A program made the position numbers and the translations under genes. Positions 35,354-46,677 of a stretch of DNA of 64,000 nucleotides are shown in pieces; position 1 is the first letter of the stretch, and each line of letters begins with the position of its first letter. This DNA comes from Pseudonocardia sp. EC080619-01 (GTDB taxonomy: Bacteria > Actinomycetota > Actinomycetes > Mycobacteriales > Pseudonocardiaceae): assembly GCF_001420995.1 (NCBI RefSeq), contig NZ_CP012185.1:372001-436000 (forward strand), in the 5' to 3' direction. The notes under the pieces are model-generated. The model did not search any database. It was given only the letters and a program-made list of their open reading frames with translations, and was not told the DNA's origin.

Positions 35354-36027
35354 CTCCGTCGGTGTCTCCACTGGCGCAGGCGGTCGTCCTCGCCCGCAAG
35401 GATCTGTCTGTCGACCGTCGTGCCGGTGAGGTCTTCGGGGTCGTGGCGCCGTTCGGTGCGGTCGCACTGTTCCTGGTGCCGTTGGGTGTGGGCGCCGAGA
35501 CCGCCCTGCTGACCGCCGTCGGACCGGCGCTGTTCTGGTTGGTCGTGCTGCTCTTCGGAGTTCTCGTGACCATGCGGGGCGGCGCGGTCGACAACCCCGC
35601 CCATAGAGCGCTCCTGCATCTGTCCGGGGTGACACCCCGGGTCCGTCTGGCCGGTCGCGCCCTCGGGAACACGGCACTCCTGTTGGGGTTCCAGCTTGTC
35701 ATCGCTCCGGTGGCGATCGTGCTCTACGCGCCGGACCTGGGTGGGTGGCCGTGGTTGCTGCCGATGGTCGTCCTCGTCGCTGCGGGCCTGGGCACGCTCG
35801 GCGCGTTCGCGGATCTCGTCTCCGAGGGGCTCGCCGGGCGCACCGCGCTCGGTCCCCTGCTCGTCACCCCGATCGCGGTGCCGTTGCTGCTCGGCGCCGT
35901 GGGAGTCGTCGACGCCACCCGCTACGAGCGCCCGGCGTGGCCGTGGCTCGTCCTCGTGCTGGCCGTCGACCTCGCTGTCGCGTTGTCGGCCGCGTGGTGC
36001 GTCCGGCACCTGGAGGACCAGACATGA
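35350..36027 (+). CDS. ccmB: CcmB, membrane subunit of the haem-release ABC complex
   Basis: A 225-residue protein with about six helices, including VVAPFGAVALFLVPLGVG, ALFWLVVLLFGVLVTM, WPWLLPMVVLVAAGLGTL and GPLLVTPIAVPLLLGAV. The motif TPIAVPLLLGAV is typical of CcmB. The ATG at 35350 overlaps the ccmA TGA (ATGA), as expected for partners made in fixed ratio. Confidence 0.88.
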   Translation: MTPSVSPLAQAVVLARKDLSVDRRAGEVFGVVAPFGAVALFLVPLGVGAETALLTAVGPALFWLVVLLFGVLVTMRGGAVDNPAHRALLHLSGVTPRVRLAGRALGNTALLLGFQLVIAPVAIVLYAPDLGGWPWLLPMVVLVAAGLGTLGAFADLVSEGLAGRTALGPLLVTPIAVPLLLGAVGVVDATRYERPAWPWLVLVLAVDLAVALSAAWCVRHLEDQT

Positions 36028-36800
36028 CCGAACCAAACATGATCGAACCTGATCTGACCCGGACGACTGCGGTGACACCGCGGACCGTCTTCGGCCGCCG
36101 GTTGCCCCTCGCGGTCGCGACCGCCGTCGTCATCGCGGCGGGCGCCGCGTTGCTCTCGCCGCCCGACCGGTTGCAGGGTGAGCTCGTACGGCTGATGTAC
36201 GTGCACGTCCCCGCGGCGTGGACGGCGTTCCTCGCCTACGGCGTGACCCTCGTAGCCGGCCTGGTCTGGTTGCGGCGGCGCACCGCTGTCTGGGATCGGC
36301 TGGCGGCATCGAGCGCGGAGGCCGGGGTGTTCTTCACCGGTCTCGCCATCGGCCTGGGCTCGATCTGGGGTCGACCTACCTGGGGCGTGTGGTGGACGTG
36401 GGACGCCCGGCTCGTGACCACGGCGTTGCTGTTCTTCGTCTACCTCGGCTACCTCGCCCTGCGGCGCGCGATCGACGACCCGGTCGCTCGGGCCCGTCGG
36501 TCGGCGGTGTTCGGCGTCGTCGCCTTCGCCATGGTCCCGCTCGTGCACTTCTCGGTGCTGTGGTGGCGCACGCTGCACCAGCCGCCGTCGCTGCTGCGTC
36601 CCGCTGCACCGGCGATCGGCGGCGGGATGCTGGCAGCGCTGCTGCTTTCCGTCCTGGCCTTCACCGTCCTCTACGTGCTGGTCGTCCGGACCCGGATGCG
36701 GATCACCGCCGCCGAGGACGCCGCAGACGCTGCTGAGAGCGCGGGCGACCGGCCGGTCGCCGGTGATGCCGTGACCGCACCCCGAGGGGAGACCGAGTGA
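36024..36800 (+). CDS. ccmC: CcmC, haem-handling membrane protein
   Basis: A 258-residue, six-helix protein of the haem-handling family. The WWD motif is WGVWWTWDARLV, flanked by the conserved His residues in MYVHVPAAW and MVPLVHFSVLWW. CcmC presents haem to CcmE at the outer face. The C-terminal 40 residues are a polar tail rich in Ala/Asp not usual in proteobacterial CcmC. The start overlaps the ccmB stop (ATGA). Confidence 0.93.
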   Translation: MTEPNMIEPDLTRTTAVTPRTVFGRRLPLAVATAVVIAAGAALLSPPDRLQGELVRLMYVHVPAAWTAFLAYGVTLVAGLVWLRRRTAVWDRLAASSAEAGVFFTGLAIGLGSIWGRPTWGVWWTWDARLVTTALLFFVYLGYLALRRAIDDPVARARRSAVFGVVAFAMVPLVHFSVLWWRTLHQPPSLLRPAAPAIGGGMLAALLLSVLAFTVLYVLVVRTRMRITAAEDAADAAESAGDRPVAGDAVTAPRGETE

Positions 36801-36922
36801 TGACGCAGTGGGCCTGGGTGGTTCTCGGGTACGGCGTGACCGTGACCGCGACCGTCGCCTATCTCGGGGTGCTCCTGCGGGCCGCCGCCCGGATCGGCGA
36901 GAGAACGGAGGAGAGGCGATGA
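36800..36922 (+). CDS. ccmD: CcmD, small membrane subunit
   Basis: A 40-residue peptide, MTQWAWVVLGYGVTVTATVA followed by YLGVLLRAAARIGE, with one membrane helix and a basic C-terminus. CcmD stabilises the CcmC-CcmE complex. Identified by size, topology and position between ccmC and ccmE; the sequence itself is poorly conserved. It overlaps both neighbours by a few bases. Confidence 0.75.
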   Translation: MTQWAWVVLGYGVTVTATVAYLGVLLRAAARIGERTEERR

Positions 36923-37361
36923 CGACCTCACACACCCGTGAACGCCGTGTCGTGCGGCGCTATCGCCTGCTCGGCGCTTCTGCGACCGGTGTCCTGGCCG
37001 TGCTGGTCGGCCTGCTGCTGTTCGGCAACCTGAACGGCAACCTCGTCTACTACCTCGAGCCCGACGAGGCGCTGGCCCAGCGCACGAGCCAGTCCGACGG
37101 CACCCGGTTCCAGCTCGGCGGCCTCGTCGCGGACGGCACTGTCGTCGGAGAACCAGGCCGGGTGCAGTTCGAGGTGACGTCCTCGGCCGGGCCGGACGGT
37201 GTCCGGGTGCCCGTGGAGTTCAGTGGCGCCCCGGCTCAGCTGTTCGGCGCCGGCGTCGGGGTCGTGCTCGAAGGGGAGTGGCGGGGGGACACCTTCGTCT
37301 CGGACTCGATGAAGGTGAAGCACGACGAGAACTACCAGCCGCCCGGCGACGAGGGTTCGGC

Positions 37362-37365
<4 letters not shown>
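36919..37365 (+). CDS. ccmE: CcmE, haem chaperone
   Basis: A 148-residue protein with one N-terminal membrane anchor (SATGVLAVLVGLLLFGNLNG) and a beta-barrel OB-fold. The C-terminal VKHDENYQPP contains the His that binds haem covalently and the nearby Tyr, the same motif as proteobacterial CcmE rather than the Cys variant of archaea and some Gram-positives. Its start overlaps the ccmD stop. Confidence 0.93.
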
Positions 37366-39342
<1,977 letters not shown>

Positions 39343-39350
<8 letters not shown>

Positions 39351-39840
39351 CCCGCGCGAGAGAGCGGTCTCCGTCGTGATTGGCGGGACGACCCTCCTGC
39401 TGACCGTCGCCGTCGCACTGGTGCTCGCCATGGCCCCCGCAGCGGAGCAGGACCGGGTGCAGGAACTGGCCGAGCGGTTGCGCTGCCCGGTCTGCACGAG
39501 CGTGTCGGTCGCCGAGTCGCCGTCGGACACCGCTGTCGCGATGCGGCAGGTGATCGAGGACCAAGTGGCGGCGGGGCGGTCGGACGACGAGATCGAGGCC
39601 TACTTCCGTGCCCGGTACGGCGACTGGGCGGTGATCGACCCACCCGAGTCGGGCAGCACGCTGCTCCTGTGGCTGCTGCCCGTCGCGGCGACGGTCGCAG
39701 GTGCGGCACTGCTGCTGTCCCGCCGGTTCCGGCGCGCCTGCCTCGACGCGCCGGAACCGTCCGAGGCGGATCAGGCACGAGTCGACCAGGCGCTCGACCG
39801 GAGCCGCGAATCGCAGGCGCAGCGGGGGCTCGAGCCGTGA
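39343..39840 (+). CDS. ccmH: CcmH (CcmL), thiol component of the haem lyase
   Basis: A 165-residue protein with a signal/anchor helix (TTLLLTVAVALVLAMAP), the redox motif AERLRCPVCTSVSVAES (L-R-C-x-x-C) and the three-helix bundle MRQVIEDQVAAGRSDDEIEA. A second membrane helix (LLLWLLPVAATVAGAALLL) follows. It reduces the apocytochrome haem-site disulfide. A GTG one codon upstream (39340) is an alternative start; it begins inside the ccmF end. Confidence 0.92.
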
Positions 39841-40625
39841 GCCGGGATGACGAGATCGCCGACCAGGCGCTTCAGGACATCCTGGAACTCGAGGCGCAGG
39901 TCGCCGGAGGCGAGATCGACGAGGAACGAGCCCGGCGGATGCGCCGGCACTATGTCTGCGTCGCCGCCGAGGCGATGGCCTCGCCGGACGACACCGGATC
40001 GTCCGGCCCCCGGATCCCGGCAGGTCGTGCGCCCCGTCCGTGGACACTCGCCTACGTGCTGGGCGCCACGGTGGCGCTGGTCGCCGGGATCATCGTGCTC
40101 CCGGCGTCGATCGTGGAGCGCCCCGAAGGTGGAGCGGTCACCGGGATCGAACCGATGGCCGACGCCCCCGGTGAGGCCCCGGTGGTCGACCCGGCCGCCG
40201 TCGACGACGAACAGCTGGAGCAGGTGGTCGCCGAGAACCCCGAGGTGATCGGGATGCGGTTGGCCCTGGCGGACCGCTACGTCGCGGCAGGCGACCATGG
40301 TGCCGCGATGCGCCACTACCTCGAGGCAGTCCGCCTCCGCCCCGACGACCCGCAGGTCCGCACGCGGCTGGCCTGGCTGCTGCTGACGATCGGGCAGACC
40401 GGACCGGCCCTCGAGAACGCCGACCGGGCACTCGCCCTGAGCCCCGGCTCCCCTGACGCGGCCTGGGTCCGGGCGAATGTGCTGATCGACGGCACCGGCG
40501 ACGTGCCCGGTGGCGTCGGTGTCCTCGACGGCCTGCTGGCCCGTCCGGACCTCACCCCGGACATCCGGAGCCAGGTGGAGGACCTGCGCCGCCGCGCACT
40601 GACCGACCCAGGAGGTGGGCAATGA
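39837..40625 (+). CDS. ccmI: CcmI-like TPR protein
   Basis: A 262-residue protein with a cytoplasmic coiled N-terminus (LQDILELEAQVAGGEIDEER), one membrane helix (AYVLGATVALVAGIIVLP) and a C-terminal TPR region (MRLALADRYVAAGDHGAAMR, VRTRLAWLLLTIGQTGPALE, ADRALALSPGSPDAAWVRAN). This is the architecture of CcmI, which holds apocytochrome c for the lyase. GTG start within the ccmH stop (GTGA). Confidence 0.82.
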   Translation: MSRDDEIADQALQDILELEAQVAGGEIDEERARRMRRHYVCVAAEAMASPDDTGSSGPRIPAGRAPRPWTLAYVLGATVALVAGIIVLPASIVERPEGGAVTGIEPMADAPGEAPVVDPAAVDDEQLEQVVAENPEVIGMRLALADRYVAAGDHGAAMRHYLEAVRLRPDDPQVRTRLAWLLLTIGQTGPALENADRALALSPGSPDAAWVRANVLIDGTGDVPGGVGVLDGLLARPDLTPDIRSQVEDLRRRALTDPGGGQ

Positions 40626-41251
40626 CGACGCGCACTCGTCGATGGAGTGGGGTCCGCGCAGCGGCGGTCGCCGTGGTCGTCGTGGCGATCGGGGTCGGTG
40701 CCGTGTTCGGTTGGCGCCTTGTCGGAGGATCGACGGTCGTCGACAGCCCGCTGATCGGCCGCCCGGCCCCGGCAGCGGCCCTGCCGCAACTGGACGCCGG
40801 CGGCACGGTCTCACTGGCCGACCTCCGCGGTGACGTGGTCGTCGTCAACTTCTGGGCCTCGTGGTGCGTCGCGTGCCGTGGCGAGCATCCGGTCCTCGTG
40901 GAAGCGGCCCGTGACTACCGGGACCGTGGGGTGATCTTCCTCGGCGTCGACTACCAGGACTCGCCGGACTCGGCCCGGGCGTTCCTCGACGAACTCGGCC
41001 GCGGCGGCCCGAACTATCTCTACGTCAGCGACCCGGGATCGCGCGCCGCGCTGGACTTCGGGCTCTTCGGAGTCCCAGAGACCTTCGTCCTCGATCCCGA
41101 CGGCGTGATCGCAGCAAAGATCACCGGGCCGGTGACGACGGGGCAGCTGGACGGTGTTCTCGAGACCGTGCTCGCCGGGGAACGCCCCGAACCCGGGACA
41201 CCCGGGTCCGTCCAGCCCGCACCGGGCGCGCCCTACAGGTCCCCCCGATGA
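40622..41251 (+). CDS. ccmG: CcmG/DsbE-like thioredoxin
   Basis: A 209-residue TlpA/DsbE-type thioredoxin anchored by one N-terminal helix (AAAVAVVVVAIGVGAVFGW). The active site is FWASWCVACRGEHP and the cis-Pro region is FGVPETFVLDPDG, as in CcmG. It passes electrons from CcdA to CcmH or to the apocytochrome. Its proline-rich C-terminal 20 residues are an addition. ATGA overlaps on both sides. Confidence 0.92.
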   Translation: MTTRTRRWSGVRAAAVAVVVVAIGVGAVFGWRLVGGSTVVDSPLIGRPAPAAALPQLDAGGTVSLADLRGDVVVVNFWASWCVACRGEHPVLVEAARDYRDRGVIFLGVDYQDSPDSARAFLDELGRGGPNYLYVSDPGSRAALDFGLFGVPETFVLDPDGVIAAKITGPVTTGQLDGVLETVLAGERPEPGTPGSVQPAPGAPYRSPR

Positions 41252-41682
41252 CGGCGCCGCCCACCACCGGACGGGTGCCGGACGGTCCCGGTCGCAGGCG
41301 GTTGCCGTGGAGCGTCCTGCTGCTCGCCCTCCTCCTGCCCGTGGCGATGGGATGTCTGCCGGGCCCCGAGGCCACCGCAGGTCCGGCGGCGTCCGCCATC
41401 GGAGCCTCGGCGACCGCGGTGGTGCCCACCGCCGCAGAGCAGGATCACGACGGCTGCCCGTTGCAGCCTCTCTGTCCGCACGATGCCGGGCAGGACCACG
41501 CCCCCGACGACGCCCCGCCCCGCCTGGCCGGTCCGGCCCCGTCCGATCTGCTGTGTCCATCGGCCCAGGGCGTCGATGGGATCCGCGGGGAGTCCGGGAC
41601 GGCCACAGTCCCACGCGGCGAGCCGATCGTCCTTCCCGCCGTCCGCACGCCGGTCTCGGTCCTCTGCGTCGACCGGAACTGA
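41248..41682 (+). CDS. Small Cys/His lipoprotein-like protein
   Basis: A 144-residue protein with an N-terminal helix WSVLLLALLLPVAMGC that ends in a possible lipobox Cys, a Cys/His stretch HDGCPLQPLCPHDAGQDH, and the C-terminal strand PVSVLCVDRN. No named family was recognised. It shares its layout with the products at 32679 and 42717. It is translationally coupled to ccmG (ATGA), so it probably acts with the cytochrome c maturation system, perhaps in metal or haem handling. Confidence 0.6.
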   Translation: MTAPPTTGRVPDGPGRRRLPWSVLLLALLLPVAMGCLPGPEATAGPAASAIGASATAVVPTAAEQDHDGCPLQPLCPHDAGQDHAPDDAPPRLAGPAPSDLLCPSAQGVDGIRGESGTATVPRGEPIVLPAVRTPVSVLCVDRN

Positions 41683-41783
41683 ACGACCGCACGAGCCGGC
41701 GCCTGTTCGCCCCCGCGACCGGCCCGCCCGTCATGTCAGTCCCGACACCCGCGGCCCCACAGCCGCAGAGCCCGAGGTCTCCC

Positions 41784-42479
41784 ATGCCCCGCAAGACCCG
41801 CACGCGTTCGACGCCCTCGCTCCCCGCCAAGGGCGGGATGTCCAACCTGACGTTCTCCCTGATCATCGTCGTGGTGTTCGTCGTCGGAGTCGGCACCCTG
41901 TTCGGCATCAGCCGCTTCAACGCCGACGACACGTCGGACGCTGCGGCGGTCGCCGTCCGCGAGAACAGCCTGAGGCTGTCGAGTGCACCAGGCGCCACCG
42001 TCGACTTCGTAGAGTTCCTCGACTTCGAATGCGAGGCGTGCGGCGCCGCCTACCCCGCGATCGAGCGGCTGCGCCAGGAGTACGGCGACCGTGTCAACTT
42101 CGTCATCCGGTACTTCCCGGTGCAGAGCCACGCCAACGCCGAGCGGGCCGCTCGCGCCGTCGAGGCCGCTGCACAGCAGGGCGCGCTCGAACCGATGTAC
42201 AAGCGGATGTTCGAGACACAGGCCCAGTGGGGGGAGCAGCAGGTGCCGATGGACGACCGGTTCCGCGGCTACGCCCGTGATCTGGGCCTGGACCTGGTTC
42301 GCTTCGACGTGGCCTACAACGACCCGGCCACCATGGATCGTATCGACGCCGACCGGAACGACGGCCTGAGCCTCGGAGTGCAGGGCACACCGACGTTCTT
42401 CGTGAACGGCGAGCGAGTCACGGTTCAGACCTTCGACGATCTTCGCCGGGCCCTCGACGATGCGCTCGCCGGGAGCTGA
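41784..42479 (+). CDS. DsbA-family thioredoxin domain protein
   Basis: A 231-residue protein with one N-terminal helix (TFSLIIVVVFVVGVGTLFGI) and a DsbA-type thioredoxin fold (thioredoxin_4). The active site is FLDFECEACGAAYP (C-x-x-C) and the cis-Pro loop is VQGTPTFFVNGERV. It acts outside the membrane as a disulfide oxidase or isomerase. GAGG precedes the ATG at 41784; an ATG at 41733 is an alternative. It follows the lipoprotein gene by 101 bp and could balance the reducing CcdA/CcmG pair. Confidence 0.88.
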   Translation: MPRKTRTRSTPSLPAKGGMSNLTFSLIIVVVFVVGVGTLFGISRFNADDTSDAAAVAVRENSLRLSSAPGATVDFVEFLDFECEACGAAYPAIERLRQEYGDRVNFVIRYFPVQSHANAERAARAVEAAAQQGALEPMYKRMFETQAQWGEQQVPMDDRFRGYARDLGLDLVRFDVAYNDPATMDRIDADRNDGLSLGVQGTPTFFVNGERVTVQTFDDLRRALDDALAGS

Positions 42480-42624
42480 GGCTAGTCGCCGGGCGACCCC
42501 GTCGGTGCCTGCCGTGCTGACCGGACTGGCCGTGCTGAGTTCCGCGGTCGTCGCTGCCTGGGCCTGCCTGCGGTTCACCGCCACGGACGACCGGGGTACC
42601 TCGGTCCCCGGCCGTCGCCGGTGA
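42460..42624 (+). CDS. Small single-helix membrane protein
   Basis: A 54-codon reading frame (MRSPGAEASRRA, then PAVLTGLAVLSSAVVAAWAC) with one clear membrane helix and a short polar tail. It starts inside the end of the DsbA-like gene and is followed 92 bp later by the next secreted protein. Size and coupling suggest a genuine small gene, but no family is known. Confidence 0.45.
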   Translation: MRSPGAEASRRATPSVPAVLTGLAVLSSAVVAAWACLRFTATDDRGTSVPGRRR

Positions 42625-42716
42625 TGCAGGGGGAGCGACGAGCTGATGTGCGCTGGAACCGCATATTCTACGCTGTGTCGGAGTTCGAGGGAGCCGACGG
42701 TGGAGCTGGTCACGTG

Positions 42717-43103
42717 ATGTCGAATCGGGGTGCGGTCGTGCTGGCCGTCCTCGGCGCGCTCCTGGGTCTGCTGGCTCTGCACCCGTTGTCGGCGGCGTAC
42801 GCGGGAGTGGCCCCGCACCCGGCTGCGGTGACCGCGGAGCCCGCCTCCGCCGCAGCTGCGTCGTCGACGCTCAACGCCGGCGCCGGGCATGTCGTGGGGT
42901 GTCCGGAGTCGCCCGCCGACGGGCACCCTGCGCCGCTGTCGCCGAGCCGTGACGACGATCGGCCGATGCCCACGCTCGTGGGCACGATGGCGGCGACGTC
43001 CCCTGCCGGGTGGGCAACAGCTATTCGGTCGCCGATCACTGCAGAACCGCCTGCGCTCGCGGGGACACGTCTCCTGATCGGGATCTGCGTCTCCCGGACG
43101 TAG
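42717..43103 (+). CDS. Small secreted Cys/His protein
   Basis: A 128-residue protein. The signal segment is AVVLAVLGALLGLLALHPLS, followed by an Ala-rich linker, GAGHVVGCPESPADGHP, and the C-terminal strand LLIGICVSRT. GGAG lies upstream of the ATG at 42717; GTG 42714 is also possible. It resembles the products at 32679 and 41248 in layout. It lies between the DsbA-like gene and the cytochrome oxidase subunit I gene, consistent with a role in copper or cytochrome assembly. Function unproven. Confidence 0.55.
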   Translation: MSNRGAVVLAVLGALLGLLALHPLSAAYAGVAPHPAAVTAEPASAAAASSTLNAGAGHVVGCPESPADGHPAPLSPSRDDDRPMPTLVGTMAATSPAGWATAIRSPITAEPPALAGTRLLIGICVSRT

Positions 43104-43273
43104 ATGCGCACGCGAGGCCCCGCCTCGCCTGTCGCCGTCCCGCGCGGTCCTCCGCGTGGATGCCCCTCGGCGGCGGTCGTCTCGACGACCGCCGCCCCTG
43201 CTCTGTTCCGCGCCCGGATCCGGCTCGTCGTCGACGACCCGGATCGCCGCACGGACCCGAAAGGACTCCAACG

Positions 43274-45028
43274 ATGACCCAGGTCGGTCCACGACCGGTG
43301 ACGGTTCGCCCGAACCCGACGCGCTCCACCGGGAAGGGGTCCACGTTTCTCAGGATGCTGAGGACGACGGATCCGAAGGACATCGCGATCCTGTACCTCT
43401 GCACGTCGTTCGCGTTCTTCGCGGTCGGCGGCGTGATGGCGCTGCTGATCCGCGCCGAGCTCGCGCGACCGGAGCTGCAGTTCCTGTCCACCGAGCAGTA
43501 CAACCAACTGTTCACGATGCACGGCACGATCATGCTGCTGCTGTTCGCGACGCCGATCCTGTTCGGCTTCGCCAACTACATCGTGCCGCTGCAGATCGGC
43601 GCGCCCGACGTGGCGTTCCCCCGGTTGAACTCGTTCTCGTACTGGCTCTACCTGTTCGGCGGGATCATCGTCGTCTCCGGGTTCCTGACCCCGGGCGGCG
43701 CCGCGGACTTCGGCTGGTTCGCCTACACCCCGCTGTCCGACGCGATCCGCTCGCCGGGCGTCGGTGGCGACCTGTGGATCATGGGCCTGGTCGTCTCCGG
43801 CCTGGGCACGATCCTGGGTGGCGTCAACTTCATCACCACGATCGTCTGCATGCGCGCGCCGGGCATGACGATGTTCCGGCTGCCGGTCTTCACCTGGAAC
43901 ATCTTCATCACCGCGCTGCTGATCCTGATCGCGTTCCCGATCCTGACCGCGGCCCTGCTGGGCCTGGCCGCGGACCGGCACCTCGGTGCGAACGTGTTCA
44001 ACCCGGAGCACGGCGGTGTGGTGCTCTGGCAGCACCTGTTCTGGTTCTTCGGCCATCCCGAGGTCTACATCGTCGCGCTGCCGTTCTTCGGCATCGTGTC
44101 GGAGATCTTCCCGGTCTTCTCGCGCAAGCCGCTGTTCGGCTACAAGGGCCTCGTCTTCGCGACGATCGCGATCGCGGCGCTGTCGGTCGCGGTGTGGGCG
44201 CACCACATGTACGCCACCGGCGCGGTCATGCTGGCGTTCTTCTCCTTCACCACGTTCCTGATCGCGATCCCGACGGGCGTCAAGTTCGTCAACTGGATCG
44301 GGACCCTGTGGAAGGGCAAGATCACCTACGAGACGCCGATGCTGTTCTCGGTCGGCTTCCTCGTCACGTTCCTCTTCGGTGGCCTGACCGGCATCCTGCT
44401 CGCGATGCCGCCGGTGGACTTCCACGTGTCGGACACGTACTTCGTCGTCGCGCACTTCCACTACGTGCTCTACGGCACGATCGTGTTCGCGACGTTCGGC
44501 GGGATCTACTTCTGGTTCCCGAAGATGACCGGGCGGTTCCTCGACGAGACCCTCGGCAAGATCCACTTCTGGCTGACCTTCGTCGGGTTCCACCTGACGT
44601 TCCTGGTGCAGCACTGGCTGGGCAACGAGGGCTACCCGCGCCGGTACGCCGACTACCTGCCGATGGACGGCTTCACGACGCTGAACATGATCTCCTCGAT
44701 CGGTGCGTTCGTGCTCGGTGCGTCGACGCTGCCGTTCTTCTACAACGTGTTCAAGAGCTACCGGTTCGGTCGCGTCGTGCAGTCCGACGACCCGTGGGGC
44801 TTCGGCAACTCGCTGGAGTGGGCGACCTCCTGCCCGCCGCCGCGGCACAACTTCACCGAGCTGCCCCGGATCCGGTCCGAGCGTCCGGCGTTCGACCTCC
44901 ACTACCCCCATATCGTGCAGCGAGCACGAGCGGAGGCGCACGTCGGCGGGAGGGCGCACCTGACGGAGGTGCTGGCCAAGGAGATCGCCAAGGAGTCCAT
45001 GCCGAGCGAAGACCCGAGGGAGAACTGA
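43274..45028 (+). CDS. ctaD: Cytochrome c oxidase subunit I
   Basis: A 584-residue, 12-helix haem-copper oxidase subunit I. It shows the haem a His in FTMHGTIMLLLF, the CuB ligands and cross-linked Tyr in FFGHPEVYIVALP, the His pair WAHHMYATG and the haem ligands in VVAHFHYVLYG. The K-channel-type residues place it in type A. AAGGA lies upstream of the ATG at 43274. No subunit II (CuA) or III gene is adjacent, so it may be an additional subunit I copy. The conserved sequence and proximity to ccm genes suggest use with c-type cytochromes. Confidence 0.95.
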   Translation: MTQVGPRPVTVRPNPTRSTGKGSTFLRMLRTTDPKDIAILYLCTSFAFFAVGGVMALLIRAELARPELQFLSTEQYNQLFTMHGTIMLLLFATPILFGFANYIVPLQIGAPDVAFPRLNSFSYWLYLFGGIIVVSGFLTPGGAADFGWFAYTPLSDAIRSPGVGGDLWIMGLVVSGLGTILGGVNFITTIVCMRAPGMTMFRLPVFTWNIFITALLILIAFPILTAALLGLAADRHLGANVFNPEHGGVVLWQHLFWFFGHPEVYIVALPFFGIVSEIFPVFSRKPLFGYKGLVFATIAIAALSVAVWAHHMYATGAVMLAFFSFTTFLIAIPTGVKFVNWIGTLWKGKITYETPMLFSVGFLVTFLFGGLTGILLAMPPVDFHVSDTYFVVAHFHYVLYGTIVFATFGGIYFWFPKMTGRFLDETLGKIHFWLTFVGFHLTFLVQHWLGNEGYPRRYADYLPMDGFTTLNMISSIGAFVLGASTLPFFYNVFKSYRFGRVVQSDDPWGFGNSLEWATSCPPPRHNFTELPRIRSERPAFDLHYPHIVQRARAEAHVGGRAHLTEVLAKEIAKESMPSEDPREN

Positions 45029-45033
45029 GTCGC

Positions 45034-45990
45034 GTGACAGATCGTCACTCCACCGGCACTGGGCGCGAGCTCGGGACGATCGACGGGGACGACGCCACGG
45101 CCGGTCCGGTGGAGTTCCACGTGTTCGCGATCGGAGGGATGACGTGTGCGGCGTGTGCTGGACGTGTCGAACGGAAGCTGAACAAGGTCGACGGGGTGGT
45201 GGCGACGGTCAATCTCGCCACCGAGCGTGCCCGGGTCGCCGTTCCGTCCGGTAGCGATCCCCGCTCGCTCGCCAGGATCGTCGAACGTGCCGGTTACACC
45301 GCACGGCCCCTGCCTCCCGCCCAGGATCTCGCTGGTGGCGGCGCAGCGACCCGGACGCATGATCTCCGCCGCCGGCTCGCCGTCGCGGCGGTGCTCGCCA
45401 TGCCGCTGGCTGACCTGTCGCTCGCGCTCTCCCTGTTCCCCGAGCTGCGCTTCGCCGGCTGGGAGTGGGTCTTCCTCGGGCTGGCGTTGCCGATGGTGCT
45501 CTGGTGCGGGTGGCCGTTCCATCGGGCCGCGTGGATCGCGGCCCGCCGCGGCGGGGCGACGATGGACACGCTGGTATCGGTCGGCACGCTCGCGGCGACC
45601 TGCTGGTCGCTGTGGATCATGCTTCGAGGGGGCGAGGCGGAGCCGGGCTTCGGCACCGGGTGGGCGGCCCTCACCCGGACCGACGACGCGCTCTACCTCG
45701 ACGTCGCGGCAGTCGTGATCACCTTCCTGCTCGCGGGACGCTACTTCGAAGCACATGCGAAACGTTCGGCAGGATCGGCGTTGAGTGCACTGCTCGGCTG
45801 GGGCGCGAAGGACGTCGAGGTCATGCGCGACGGTGGGTCCGTCCGGTTCCGGTGGGCGAGCTGCGGGTCGGCGAGCTGTTCACCGTCCGGCTAGGCGAGA
45901 AGATCGCCACGGACGGTCTCGTCGAGGAGGACCGTTCCGCTGTGGACACCGGTATGGCGACCGGCGAGTCGGTCCCGCGCGACGCGTTCG
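45034..45990 (+). pseudogene. Copper-translocating P1B-type ATPase, truncated
   Basis: From GTG 45034 the frame encodes an N-terminal heavy-metal-associated domain (IGGMTCAACAGRVERKLNKV, with C-x-x-C), then the first membrane helices (LALPMVLWCGWPF, GGATMDTLVSVGTLAATCWS, FLLAGRYFEAHAKRSAG). A one-base deletion near 45850 moves the sequence to another frame (GELRVGELFTVRLGEKIATD, TGMATGESVPRDA), the actuator domain with its TGES. All similarity stops at about 45990, before the CPC helix and the DKTGT phosphorylation site, where an IS5-family remnant begins. Clearly inactive. Confidence 0.88.
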
Positions 45991-46563
45991 GGCCGGGTTC
46001 GGGGCGGCCCGAGCCCGGTCGGGCGATGCTCAGGTGCGCCATAAGGTACGGAAACATCGGCGAGTCCCCTCCCTGCCCGGGGCCGAGGAGCACCACCAGC
46101 GGCCGACCCTGGCCGTCAACCAGCTGGTGGATCTTCGTTCCGAGTCCGCCGCGGGACCGGCCGAGCGCGTGATCGCCCGGCTCGACGCCCAGATTCGTGT
46201 AGTTCGATCCGGCCCCCTGCGTCGCGTTTGAGGGTGGCGGCGTGCTGGTGGGCGCGGATGATCGTGGAGTCCACACTCACCGCCCAGTTGACCAACTCGG
46301 CCGCGTCGGCGTCGACCAGCAGAGCAGCGAGAACGTGGTCCCAAGTGCCGTCGCCGCTGTAGCGGCGGTGCCGTTTCCACAACGTCTGCCACGGCCTGAA
46401 CGCAGCGGGACATCACGCCAGGGCAGCACCGGTACCGGTAGATGATCCCCTCGAGCACTCGACGGTCATCGTGGAACGGACGCCCGCGACGACCATCGGA
46501 GGAGGGCAACAGCGGCGCCAGACGGATCCACTGAGCATCGGTCGGGACGGCAGTGCGCGGCAC
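45990..46563 (-). pseudogene. IS5-family transposase, frameshifted and truncated
   Basis: Read from 46563 downwards: MPRTAVPTDAQWIRLAPLLP and GRRGRPFHDDRRVLEGIIYR, then in other frames WKRHRRYSGDGTWDHVLAAL, VNWAVSVDSTIIRAHQHAA, DHALGRSRGGLGTKIHQLVD and GPGQGGDSPMFPYLMAHL. These are successive blocks of IS5-group transposases; the VDSTI Asp is the first catalytic residue. At least two frameshifts are present. The 3' third, with the remaining catalytic residues, is missing and replaced by the truncated copper ATPase gene. Confidence 0.85.
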
Positions 46564-46677
46564 CGTTCAAGCATCGCGCGCCCCGAACCGTCAGTTTCGG
46601 AGATATGCCCTGGGACTCGCGATGGCAGCTGTCGTCCTCGCGAACCGCCCCGGTGCCACGCAGCGCACCTTCGACAA

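Noticed and set aside
41736..43292. A 518-codon minus-strand frame
   Set aside because: It lies antisense to the DsbA-like gene and the small secreted gene, with no motifs.
42710..44959. A 749-codon open frame antisense to ctaD and the gene before it
   Set aside because: It is Asp/Glu/Arg/His-rich low-complexity translation, typical of the antisense of a GC-rich membrane protein gene; ctaD on the plus strand is certain.
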